A stretch of DNA of 8,682 nucleotides, taken from positions 1 to 8,682 of the forward strand of contig WTGD01000346.1 in assembly GCA_011523725.1 (NCBI GenBank). The letters run 5' to 3'. The first letter of the stretch is position 1. Every line of letters begins with the position of its first letter. Origin of the DNA: Nitrospinota bacterium (GTDB taxonomy: Bacteria > UBA8248). The position numbers and the translations under genes are program-made. The notes under the pieces were generated by a model. That model had not been told where the DNA came from. It saw nothing but the letters and a program-made list of their open reading frames with translations, and searched no databases. Below, one piece after another: positions 1-7,042 of the stretch.

Positions 1-643
1 CTATGAAGACGGCAAACCCGTGGCTATCGACAATGTTGTCATTTCAGCTCAGCACTCCGAGGATGTCAGCCTCGAACAGATACGTGAAGACATCATTCGC
101 GAAGTCATCCGCCCTGTCCTCCCGGAAGACATGACGACAGAAAACACCGAATTTTTTGTGAACCCGACCGGGCTTTTCGTCATCGGGGGGCCCATGTGCG
201 ACACAGGGCTCACGGGTCGAAAAATTATCGTGGACACTTATGGGGGATACAGCAGGCACGGCGGCGGCGCATTTTCCGGCAAAGACCCCTCGAAGGTGGA
301 TCGTTCAGCCGCCTATATGGGGAGATACATCGCCAAGAATATCGTTGCGGCAGGGCTCGCGGATAAAGCGGAAGTGCAACTCGCCTACGCCATCGGCGTG
401 GCTGACCCCGTCTCCGTTCTGGTCGAGGATTTCGGGACGGGCCACGTGGATCCGAACCTCCTCTCGCGGGCCGTCCGCGAAGTGTTCGGCCTCAAACCCA
501 GAGAAATTATCGAACACCTCGACTTGCGCCGCCCCATCTTCAAAAACACGGCGGCTTACGGGCATTTCGGCAGGAGTGAACCCGAGTTCACTTGGGAGAA
601 AACAGACAAGACATCCGATCTGAAGACCGCCGTCGGGGCGTAA
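1..643 (+). CDS. metK: S-adenosylmethionine synthetase (methionine adenosyltransferase), 3' part; 5' end outside the window
   Basis: Cytosolic enzyme that makes S-adenosylmethionine from methionine and ATP, releasing phosphate and pyrophosphate. The reading frame is open from the window edge (first full codon at position 2, reading YEDGKPVAID) to TAA at 641-643. About 213 residues of the central and C-terminal domains are present; roughly the first 170-180 of a typical 385-400 are missing upstream. Diagnostic motifs are seen in order: AIDNVVISAQHSEDV, GLTGRKIIVDTYGG, the glycine-rich HGGGAFSGKDPSKVDRSAAY involved in active-site binding, VQLAYAIGVADPVSV, and the C-terminal TAAYGHFGR followed by EFTWEKTDK. 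These are essentially family consensus. One variation is GGPMCDTGL (nt 182-208), where the Cys stands where Gly or Ala is usual. ahcY follows 53 bp downstream, linking SAM synthesis to removal of its by-product. An internal ATG or GTG start near 20 is not real because homology continues upstream of it. Confidence 0.97.
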   Translation, partial: YEDGKPVAIDNVVISAQHSEDVSLEQIREDIIREVIRPVLPEDMTTENTEFFVNPTGLFVIGGPMCDTGLTGRKIIVDTYGGYSRHGGGAFSGKDPSKVDRSAAYMGRYIAKNIVAAGLADKAEVQLAYAIGVADPVSVLVEDFGTGHVDPNLLSRAVREVFGLKPREIIEHLDLRRPIFKNTAAYGHFGRSEPEFTWEKTDKTSDLKTAVGA

Positions 644-687
644 AATTCAGTCAGGCCGAACAACCGGTTTTAGACGCGGGAAATTTT

Positions 688-694
688 GGAGAAG
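688..694 (+). promoter_or_regulatory. Ribosome binding site fixing the ahcY start
   Basis: GGAGAAG lies just before the ATG at 697; its GGAG core is 5 bases from the start codon. It decides between the start at 697 and an in-frame upstream ATG at 592, which lies inside metK and would add 35 residues without homology to the family. Confidence 0.7.
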
Positions 695-696
695 AA

Positions 697-1953
697 ATGG
701 ATTTCGACATCAAGGATAAGAGCCTGGCGGGGCAGGGCGCACTGCGGATGGAGTGGGCCTCGCGGAGCATGCCCGTTCTGAACATGATTCTGAATCGATT
801 CGAGAGAGAAAAGCCGCTCGAGGGGGTGCGCATCGCCGCTTGTCTGCACGTGACGACGGAGACCGGATACCTGGTGAAGACTTTGGCGGCCGGCGGCGCC
901 GAGGTGTGCCTGTGCGCATCGAATCCGCTCTCGACCCAGGATGACCTTGCCGCCAGCCTCGTGGAGAACGAGGGGATTCCCGTCTACGCCATCAAAGGGG
1001 AAGACAGGGATACCTACTACAGCCACATGGCGTCCGTGTTGGACAGCAAGCCGCATATTACGATGGACGACGGCGCGGACCTCGTGACCCAGGTGCTGAC
1101 GGATCGCAGAGAGTTGATTCCTGATATCCTCGGAAGCACCGAAGAGACGACGACCGGGGTGATCCGGCTTCGCGCCATGGCGGCGGACGGCGTGCTGGAG
1201 TTTCCAATCATCGCGGTGAACGATGCGAACACCAAGCATTTCTTTGACAACCGCTATGGAACGGGTCAGAGCACAATCGACGGGATCATTCGCGCCACGA
1301 ACAGGCTGCTGGCGGGCTCGGTCTTCGTCGTTTCCGGCTACGGCTGGTGCGGGAAGGGTCTGGCGAGCAGGGCGCGGGGCATGGGGGCGAACGTCATCGT
1401 CACCGAAGTAACGCCTCTCAATGCGCTGGAAGCCCTGATGGATGGATACCGGGTCATGCCGATCGCCGAGGCGGCCGAGATTGGCGATTTCTTCTGCACC
1501 GTTACGGGCGATACGAGCGTCATTCGCCTCGAACACATCCAGAAGATGAAAGATGGGGCCATCATATCGAACTCAGGGCATTTCGACGTGGAAATCGATG
1601 TGGCGGGACTCGAGGAAGTGGCCGCATCGAAACGTGAAATTCGATCGCTGGTTGATGAATATACGCTTAAGGACGGAAAAAGGATCGTCGTCATCGGAGG
1701 CGGCCGCCTGGTGAACCTCGCCACCGCCGAAGGTCACCCGAGCAGCGTGATGGACATGAGTTTCGCCAATCAGGCTCTGGCTGCGGAGTATATCGTGCAG
1801 GAAGGCGAGAATCTGGGAAACGGAGTGTACCCGGTGCCCCAGGAATTGGACGACGACATTGCCCGTCTGAAACTACAGAGCATGGGCGTGGAGATTGATA
1901 CGCTGACCGATGAGCAGGAGAAGTACTTGAAGAGTTGGCAGCAGGGCACGTAG
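697..1953 (+). CDS. ahcY: S-adenosyl-L-homocysteine hydrolase (adenosylhomocysteinase), archaeal/Thermotoga-type
   Basis: NAD-dependent cytosolic enzyme that reversibly splits S-adenosylhomocysteine into adenosine and homocysteine, relieving methyltransferase inhibition. The product is 418 aa. Substrate-domain residues expected for the family are visible: H51 (in HVTTET), D124/D125 (DDGADL), E149/E150 (EETTTG), K180, D184 and N185 (NDANTKHFFDN). The Rossmann fold begins at GYGWCGKG (214-221), with E237 a likely NAD ribose ligand; HFDVEI (H295) and GHPSSVM (H347) follow. The protein reads YGTGQS where the classical enzyme has YGCRES, lacks the roughly 40-residue insertion of many proteobacterial forms, and ends in QEKYLKSWQQGT rather than the classical PDHYRY tail. 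These three features match the shorter type seen in archaea and Thermotoga. The start at 697 is chosen for its ribosome binding site and for alignment with the family. It is probably co-transcribed with metK; the amidase gene follows 45 bp later. Confidence 0.97.
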   Translation: MDFDIKDKSLAGQGALRMEWASRSMPVLNMILNRFEREKPLEGVRIAACLHVTTETGYLVKTLAAGGAEVCLCASNPLSTQDDLAASLVENEGIPVYAIKGEDRDTYYSHMASVLDSKPHITMDDGADLVTQVLTDRRELIPDILGSTEETTTGVIRLRAMAADGVLEFPIIAVNDANTKHFFDNRYGTGQSTIDGIIRATNRLLAGSVFVVSGYGWCGKGLASRARGMGANVIVTEVTPLNALEALMDGYRVMPIAEAAEIGDFFCTVTGDTSVIRLEHIQKMKDGAIISNSGHFDVEIDVAGLEEVAASKREIRSLVDEYTLKDGKRIVVIGGGRLVNLATAEGHPSSVMDMSFANQALAAEYIVQEGENLGNGVYPVPQELDDDIARLKLQSMGVEIDTLTDEQEKYLKSWQQGT

Positions 1954-1985
1954 AATTTCTCCGCATCCGGTACGCCGCCCGCCAC

Positions 1986-1990
1986 GGGAG
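1986..1990 (+). promoter_or_regulatory. Ribosome binding site supporting a GTG start for the amidase
   Basis: GGGAG lies 8 bases before GTG at 1999. It supports a non-ATG start; the next in-frame Met is residue 195, which would remove the signal peptide and the AMIN domain. Confidence 0.6.
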
Positions 1991-1998
1991 AGTCTTCT

Positions 1999-3312
1999 GT
2001 GGCCAGAAATCTGTTAGCCACGCCGTGTAAGAGGAAAAAGACGAAACGGCTGCTGGGGAATTCATTTCTCATCCTTGGTTTATTTCTTGTTTTCTGGTCA
2101 CAAGAAAGGGGAAGCGCCCTTGGCGCGCGGGGATTAGATGCAAGAATTCTCGGGGTTCGGGAATTCACCACCCCGGATTGTGCGCGGGTAGTCTTCATAT
2201 TGAACCGCGAAACATATGATTTCAAATCGAGCATCTTGAAGAAACCCACGCGGATTTTCATTGACATCCCTCGCGGGCGCATTGCGCAGAGCGCTCGGAT
2301 CCCGAAATTTTCTCCAGGAAGCAGCATCGTATCCCGCCTCCGGTTCGGGAAGCCGGGGAAAGACAGATTGCGCCTCGTGATCGATATCGCGAAAAAGCAT
2401 GATGTCAAATACCGGATTTTCACCCTCCCGAATCCGCAACGCATCGTGGTTGACGTATGGGTCAAGAGTAAGAGCGTCTCGAAATTTTCCGGAAAGGGAA
2501 GCCGGGAGCGTCCGGAATCCGGCAAATCAACCCGCGCGCTCAGAACACCTCCACGGCGGAAAAAGCCGTCCCGCCGCGAGATGAATCTGGTTCAAAGATT
2601 CCGCCGCGGTCTGGGCAGAATTGTTCTGGACCCCGGACATGGGGGCAGGGACCCGGGCGCGGTCGGTTTGTCCGGCTTGAGGGAAAAAAACCTCGCCCTG
2701 GACATTTCGCTCAGAACCAGACGGGCGCTGAGGCGCGTCTTGCCCGGCAACCGAATCTATCTCACCCGGACTACCGACAGATACGTTTCTCTTCCCGACA
2801 GGACGTCCTTCGCCAATGAGCATGACGCTGATATCTTCGTGTCGATTCATGTGAACAGCGCGCGTTCACGCCGCATCCATGGAATCGAGACCTATCTTTT
2901 GAGCGAAGCATCATCGGCCAGAGCGCTCAGGTTGGCGGCCAGGGAGAGCGGGACGACCCTTGCGCGCATGAGCGATTTGCAAAAAATCCTGAATGATCTG
3001 GGGTTGAGGTCGAAGGTCACGGAGTCCCGGCAACTGGCCCGGCAGGTCCAGCAAGCGATGCTCTCGCGCATGAGGTCTTCTTATCGTGGTGTCCGCAATC
3101 TGGGCGTGAAGCGGGGGCCGTTTTATGTGCTGCTTGGCGCCCGGATGCCGAGTATATTGGTCGAGGTCGCCTTCATCTCGAATCGACCGGAAGCGCGGCG
3201 GATGCGCAGCCCCAAATACCGTCAGGCGCTTGCGGAAGGAATTGCAAGAGGTATCATGCGGTTTGTGGGCGTCGGCTCCGGCAAAGCCGCCATGAACGCC
3301 CGGACACGCTAA
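1999..3312 (+). CDS. Secreted N-acetylmuramoyl-L-alanine amidase with AMIN domain (AmiC-like)
   Basis: Zinc amidase that cleaves the bond between N-acetylmuramic acid and the stem peptide of peptidoglycan, in the periplasm, typically at division septa. The product is 437 aa from a GTG start. Residues 1-45 form a signal peptide: a basic stretch (KRKKTKR, 11-17), a hydrophobic core (about 18-33) and a polar region. Residues about 48-155 are an AMIN-type targeting domain (ARVVFILNR, RIFIDIP, RLRLVIDI, RIVVDVW). A basic, Ser/Pro-containing linker spans about 156-205. The Amidase_3 domain (about 207-425) shows the family ligands: H214 (DPGHGG), E229 (REKN), H284 (SIHVNS) and catalytic E389 (VEVAFISN). 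A segment at about 303-350 (including SDLQKILNDLG) corresponds in position to the regulatory helix of E. coli AmiB/AmiC, so activation by a LytM/NlpD-like partner is plausible, but that is inference. The gene is followed 28 bp later by der. AmiA/B/C orthology is not resolved, so no symbol is given. Confidence 0.93.
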   Translation: MARNLLATPCKRKKTKRLLGNSFLILGLFLVFWSQERGSALGARGLDARILGVREFTTPDCARVVFILNRETYDFKSSILKKPTRIFIDIPRGRIAQSARIPKFSPGSSIVSRLRFGKPGKDRLRLVIDIAKKHDVKYRIFTLPNPQRIVVDVWVKSKSVSKFSGKGSRERPESGKSTRALRTPPRRKKPSRREMNLVQRFRRGLGRIVLDPGHGGRDPGAVGLSGLREKNLALDISLRTRRALRRVLPGNRIYLTRTTDRYVSLPDRTSFANEHDADIFVSIHVNSARSRRIHGIETYLLSEASSARALRLAARESGTTLARMSDLQKILNDLGLRSKVTESRQLARQVQQAMLSRMRSSYRGVRNLGVKRGPFYVLLGARMPSILVEVAFISNRPEARRMRSPKYRQALAEGIARGIMRFVGVGSGKAAMNARTR

Positions 3313-3340
3313 ACGCATTTTCTCATCTGGAAACGCCTCC

Positions 3341-4708
3341 ATGCCTTCTCCCGTATTCGTCATCGTAGGGCGCCCGAATGTGGGGAAATCCACGTTCTTC
3401 AATCGCCTCGTCGGCAGACGGGACGCCATTGTTCAGGCGGAACCGGGAGTGACCCGGGACAGGCGCTACGGCGAGGGGAAATGGGAGGGCAGTAAATTTC
3501 TCGCCGTTGATACGGGCGGCATTGCCGCATCGGAAGGCGACCCCTTTTTGCCGAAAATTCAGGAACAGACGGCAGCCGCCATCGCGGAAAGCGAAGTGGT
3601 TTTATTTCTTGTCGATGGAATCGAGGGCCTCCTTCCCGGGGATCATGAAATCGCGCAAATGCTCCGCGTCTCGAAGAAACCGGTGCTGCTCATCCTGAAT
3701 AAATCAGATGCCAAGCGCGCACGAGAGACGGAATGGGATTTTTACCAACTGGGCCTTGGGGACGTCTGGCCCGTTTCGGCGGAGCATGGTTCAGGCGTGT
3801 CCGAGGTGATGGACGAGGCGATTCGCATCGCTTCGCGTGAACTTGGAAGCGAGGAAGCCAAAGATACGGATGAGCATCGTATCGCGGTCGTCGGCCGCCC
3901 GAATGTGGGGAAATCCTCTTTCGTGAACCAGATTCTGGGAAGCGAACGGACGCTTGTGAGTCCTGTCCCGGGCACAACGCGCGATCCGGTGGATTCCCTG
4001 TGTTTGAGAGAGGGGAAATCCTACCGGCTCGTGGATACGGCCGGTATCAGGAGAAGAGGGAAGATCGGCAAGCGTCAGGTGGAGGCGGTGAGCATGATCA
4101 TGGCCTATCGAAGCATCGAGCGCGCCCAGGTCGCCTTGCTTCTCATCGACGCGACCGAAGGCCCGAAGACGATGGATGCGCAGATAGCCCGCCACATCAA
4201 AGAATCCGGCCGCGCCTGCGCGATTTTGTTGAATAAATGGGATCTTATCGAGAAGGAAAGCAAGACGTTCGATGGGATAGTGCGTGAAATCAAGGACAAG
4301 CTGGTTCACATCCATTTTGCGCCGGTTCTCTCGGTCTCCGCTCTCACGGGGCAGAGGTGCGAGCGGGTGTTCGATGTAATCGACAAGATTTTCGAGTCTC
4401 ACCTCAGGCGTGTGCCCACCGGACAACTGAACCGGGCAATCGCGGAAATCGTTGCCGCACACCCTCCGCCCACGGTTTCGGGGGGGCGGCGTCCCAAAGT
4501 GTTTTATGCCACGCAAAGCGGCGTTTCTCCGCCTCATGTCATTCTCTTTGCAAGCCTCGCAAGCCAAATCCCCGTGGAGCAATACGGGAGGTATGTGGAA
4601 AGGAGGTTGAGGGAGCGATTTGATTTCGAGGGTACGCCACTCAGGGTAAGTTTCCGGCAAAGAGGGGCGAGCACCTCGCGAAGACGAAGGGGAAAAGCAA
4701 GACGATAA
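3341..4708 (+). CDS. der: Ribosome assembly GTPase Der (EngA)
   Basis: Essential double GTPase that helps mature the 50S ribosomal subunit. The product is 455 aa, normal for the family (about 440-490). G domain 1 has GRPNVGKST (10-18), GVTRDR (36-41), DTGG (57-60) and NKSD (120-123). G domain 2 has GRPNVGKSSF (185-194), GTTRD (211-215), DTAG (232-235) and NKWD (298-301). The tandem GRPNVGKS pair is diagnostic. The C-terminal KH-like domain spans about 355-440, with NRAIAEIVAAHPPP, GRRPKVFYATQ and FEGTPLRVSFRQR. The segment LFASLASQIPVEQYGRYVER departs from the common LFVN...H.SY.RYLEN pattern but keeps the YxRYxE core. An Arg-rich tail follows (441-455), common in Der and probably RNA-contacting. 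The ribosome binding site is weak (GGA at 3329-3331). The gene sits 28 bp after the amidase and is probably the last gene of the first unit, since a 217-bp gap follows. Confidence 0.97.
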   Translation: MPSPVFVIVGRPNVGKSTFFNRLVGRRDAIVQAEPGVTRDRRYGEGKWEGSKFLAVDTGGIAASEGDPFLPKIQEQTAAAIAESEVVLFLVDGIEGLLPGDHEIAQMLRVSKKPVLLILNKSDAKRARETEWDFYQLGLGDVWPVSAEHGSGVSEVMDEAIRIASRELGSEEAKDTDEHRIAVVGRPNVGKSSFVNQILGSERTLVSPVPGTTRDPVDSLCLREGKSYRLVDTAGIRRRGKIGKRQVEAVSMIMAYRSIERAQVALLLIDATEGPKTMDAQIARHIKESGRACAILLNKWDLIEKESKTFDGIVREIKDKLVHIHFAPVLSVSALTGQRCERVFDVIDKIFESHLRRVPTGQLNRAIAEIVAAHPPPTVSGGRRPKVFYATQSGVSPPHVILFASLASQIPVEQYGRYVERRLRERFDFEGTPLRVSFRQRGASTSRRRRGKARR

Positions 4709-4797
4709 CTTCAAGGATTTTCGAGAGTTTGGCGCAATCGCACAGCTTCATAGTTCATGCCCAGCTTTAATGATGCCCCGCAAGTAATTCAATCTGA

Positions 4798-4826
4798 TTG
4801 ACAAAGCAAACCCTGAATGGCACGAT
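4798..4826 (+). promoter_or_regulatory. Candidate sigma-70-like promoter for the EF-G-like/SPOR/MerR unit
   Basis: A perfect -35 box TTGACA (4798-4803) is followed by exactly 17 bases and then CACGAT (4821-4826), which matches TATAAT at only three positions (A2, A5, T6). Its position, about 100 bases upstream of the EF-G-like start in the largest gap of the window, fits a second transcription unit. The weak -10 box is the main doubt. Confidence 0.4.
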
Positions 4827-4909
4827 TTCAGACATATATGTTTTCGTACTTATCACCGAGTCGGGCACGAGGCTCTTTCTAAACGTCACGTTGCCAAAGG
4901 GCTGATATC

Positions 4910-4916
4910 AGAGGAG
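4910..4916 (+). promoter_or_regulatory. Ribosome binding site of the EF-G-like gene
   Basis: AGAGGAG ends 9 bases before ATG at 4926. A second purine-rich stretch, GAGGT (4919-4923), is too close to the start to be preferred. Confidence 0.55.
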
Positions 4917-4925
4917 TTGAGGTAG

Positions 4926-7013
4926 ATGGCGACGCACGAAACAGACAAAATCCGTAACGTTGCTTTTGTGGGAGAGGGAGGAAACGGAAAAACTTCTCTC
5001 GTGGAAGCCTGCCTTTTCACTGCGGGAAGCACGGACAGACAAGGAAAGGTGGATGCGGGCAACACGATACTCGACTCGGAGCCCGAAGAGGTAAAGAGAA
5101 ACTCCTCTATTTTGGGAGCGGTGGCCTACGCCTATTGGAACAGGCATCGTATCAATCTTCTCGATACGCCCGGGTATTCGAATTTCATATCGGATACCGT
5201 CGCGGCCATTCGCGCATGCGACAACGCCGTCGTCGTCCTGAATTCTCATTCAGAACCGAAAGTGATTACCGAAAAGGTTCTGGGCTGGGCCGAGGGAGAA
5301 AACTTGTGCACGTTCATATATCTGAACCAGATGGATCATGAACAGGCCGATTTGAGCCGTGCGATGGAATATGCGGAAAAGACGATCGATAAACGTCTTG
5401 TCGTATTGCAGCTGCCCATGAACCCGGGCGCTGGTTTCAACGGGGTCGTCGATCTGATATCGGGCAAGGCTTTCACCTACGAGGTGGAGGGAAACGGAAA
5501 GGGTGAGGAGTGTGACGTTCCAGCGGATGTGGCCGATGCGTATGAAGAATATCGCGGGCAACTCATCGAGTTCGCGGCAGAGGCGAATGAAGAGGTCCTC
5601 GAAAAGTATCTGGAGGGAGAGGAACTTTCATCGGATGAGATCGTCCAGGGATTGCGCCAGGGAATTCAGGAAGGTTCCTTCATGCCGGTTTTGTGTGGTT
5701 GTGGATTGAAAAACGTAGGCACGGACTTATTCCTCCAGGCGATTGAGGATTTCGGCGCCTCGCCTTCGGCGCATGAATTCAAAGCGAAAGACGCGAACGG
5801 CGAGGAGGTGAGCATTAAAGCGGATTCAAGCGAACCTTTCCGCGCCTTGGTGTTCAAGACGGTGGTGGATGCTTTCGCGGGCAAGTTGAATTATTTCCGG
5901 GTGGTCTCGGGCGAGGTTTCTTCCGACGTCGGCGTTCTCAACACCACGCAATCGGAGAAAGAGAGAATCGGCTCCTTGCTCTTCATCCAGGGCAAAGGCC
6001 AGTCTCCCGTCTCCGATAAACTCGTGCCGGGAGATATCGCCGCGCTCGCCAAGCTGAAAACCACGAGAACCGGGGATACGCTTTGCGGCGATGCCGGCGC
6101 CGTCGTGTTCGAACCCATCAACTTCCCCTCGCCCGTCATCTCTTACGCCGTGGCGCCCAAGAGCAAGGGTGATGAGGAAAAACTCAGCACGGCTCTCGCG
6201 CGCTTGCGCGATGAGGACCCTGCGCTCACCGTCAGCCGGGACTCCCAAACGAAAGAGATGCTTCTTTCGGGCCTGGGCGTTTTGCACATCGAGGTCATCG
6301 TCGATCGCATCAAGCGCAAATACGGCGTGGAAGTGGAGATGCAGACCCCGCGCGTGCCCTACAAGGAAACGATTAAGGGCAGAACCAAGGTGCAGGGCCG
6401 CTACAAGAAACAAACCGGCGGGCGCGGGCAGTTCGGAGACACCTGGCTCGAGATCGAGCCGCTCCAGCGCGGCGGCGGGTTCGAGTTCGTGGACAAGATT
6501 GTGGGCGGCGCGATTCCCAAGACATTCATTCCGGCCGTGGAGAAGGGAATTGTCGAGGCGATGGATTCCGGAACACTGGCGGGCTATCCCGTCACGGATC
6601 TGAAAATCACGCTTTACGACGGCAGTTTTCATAACGTCGACAGTTCCGAAATGGCCTTCAAGATAGCCGGCTCTCTCGGCTTCAAGAAAGGCGTTCAGGA
6701 GTGCAGGCCAACCCTTCTCGAACCCATCATGAACATGCAAATCGTTGTGCCGGAAGAATATATGGGTGACATCATCGGCGACATGAATTCACGCAGGGGC
6801 AGGGTGCTTGGCATGGATCCGGGCGTCGGCGGCAAACAGGTCATCAAGTCCCAAGTTCCTATGGCGGAGGTGTTGAACTATGCGCCCGCGCTGCGATCGC
6901 TGACCGCAGATCGGGGTGATTTCTCGATGGAATTTTCTCACTACGAGGAAGTGCCGGGACAAATTTCCGAGAAAATCATATCTGAAGCGGCGACTGCCCG
7001 TGAGAGCGAGTAA
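4926..7013 (+). CDS. Elongation factor G-like translational GTPase (EF-G2/FusA2-type)
   Basis: Five-domain translational GTPase of 695 aa, the normal EF-G length. The G domain shows a P-loop GEGGNGKTS (16-24), switch I ending RNSSI (58-62), DTPGY (80-84), NQMD (134-137) and CGCGLKN (257-263). Domain II is about 303-390 and domain III about 400-475 (ISYAVAPKSKGDEEKL, LSGLGVLHIEV). Domain IV is about 478-600, with GGRGQFGD and the tip loop HNVDSSEMAFK keeping the conserved His (H569). Domain V is about 601-690 (GDIIGDMNSRRGRVLGM, SMEFSHYEEVPG). Canonical EF-G has AHIDAGKTT, RGITI, DTPGH and NKMD, so this is the divergent EF-G-like class, in which DTPGY occurs. Members of this class usually accompany a canonical fusA elsewhere; that copy is not in this window. 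The role in translocation, recycling or stress is not settled for the class. A candidate promoter lies upstream, and the SPOR gene follows after 29 bp. Confidence 0.93.
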   Translation: MATHETDKIRNVAFVGEGGNGKTSLVEACLFTAGSTDRQGKVDAGNTILDSEPEEVKRNSSILGAVAYAYWNRHRINLLDTPGYSNFISDTVAAIRACDNAVVVLNSHSEPKVITEKVLGWAEGENLCTFIYLNQMDHEQADLSRAMEYAEKTIDKRLVVLQLPMNPGAGFNGVVDLISGKAFTYEVEGNGKGEECDVPADVADAYEEYRGQLIEFAAEANEEVLEKYLEGEELSSDEIVQGLRQGIQEGSFMPVLCGCGLKNVGTDLFLQAIEDFGASPSAHEFKAKDANGEEVSIKADSSEPFRALVFKTVVDAFAGKLNYFRVVSGEVSSDVGVLNTTQSEKERIGSLLFIQGKGQSPVSDKLVPGDIAALAKLKTTRTGDTLCGDAGAVVFEPINFPSPVISYAVAPKSKGDEEKLSTALARLRDEDPALTVSRDSQTKEMLLSGLGVLHIEVIVDRIKRKYGVEVEMQTPRVPYKETIKGRTKVQGRYKKQTGGRGQFGDTWLEIEPLQRGGGFEFVDKIVGGAIPKTFIPAVEKGIVEAMDSGTLAGYPVTDLKITLYDGSFHNVDSSEMAFKIAGSLGFKKGVQECRPTLLEPIMNMQIVVPEEYMGDIIGDMNSRRGRVLGMDPGVGGKQVIKSQVPMAEVLNYAPALRSLTADRGDFSMEFSHYEEVPGQISEKIISEAATARESE

Positions 7014-7042
7014 TTCGCATACAGAAGTAGAGGGTTCCTATC

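Larger units (their letters stand above)
4709..4925. other. 217-bp intergenic region between the two gene groups
   Basis: This is the only sizeable non-coding stretch between genes. I found no strong GC-rich hairpin followed by a T-run, so no intrinsic terminator is evident after der. It holds a candidate promoter (4798-4826), a direct repeat ATGCCC at 4757-4762 and 4773-4778, a short inverted repeat AACGT-C-ACGTT (4882-4892), and the ribosome binding site of the next gene. No riboswitch or RNA gene is recognisable. A 21-codon ORF (4817-4882) has no ribosome binding site and is not called. Confidence 0.5.

Noticed and set aside
592..696. Longer ahcY start at 592, overlapping the end of metK
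   Set aside because: The extra 35 residues show no family similarity and simply read metK in another frame; ATG at 697 has a good GGAGAAG site and matches the family's N-terminus.
644..696. Possible SAM or SAH riboswitch before ahcY
   Set aside because: The gap is only 53 bases, too short for a typical aptamer, and no paired core resembling these riboswitches is visible.
670..1536. 288-aa open frame on the - strand opposite ahcY
   Set aside because: It lies wholly opposite a convincing gene, has no recognisable domain, and is expected from the codon bias of the + strand gene.
3791..4714. 307-aa open frame on the - strand opposite der
   Set aside because: Antisense shadow of a conserved gene; no motif and no clear ribosome binding site.
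4817..4882. 21-codon ORF in the intergenic region
   Set aside because: There is no ribosome binding site before its ATG, it overlaps the candidate promoter's -10 box, and its product is unremarkable.
5826..6740. 304-aa open frame on the - strand opposite the EF-G-like gene
   Set aside because: Antisense shadow; composition is explained by the reverse complement of the + strand codons, and no domain is recognisable.
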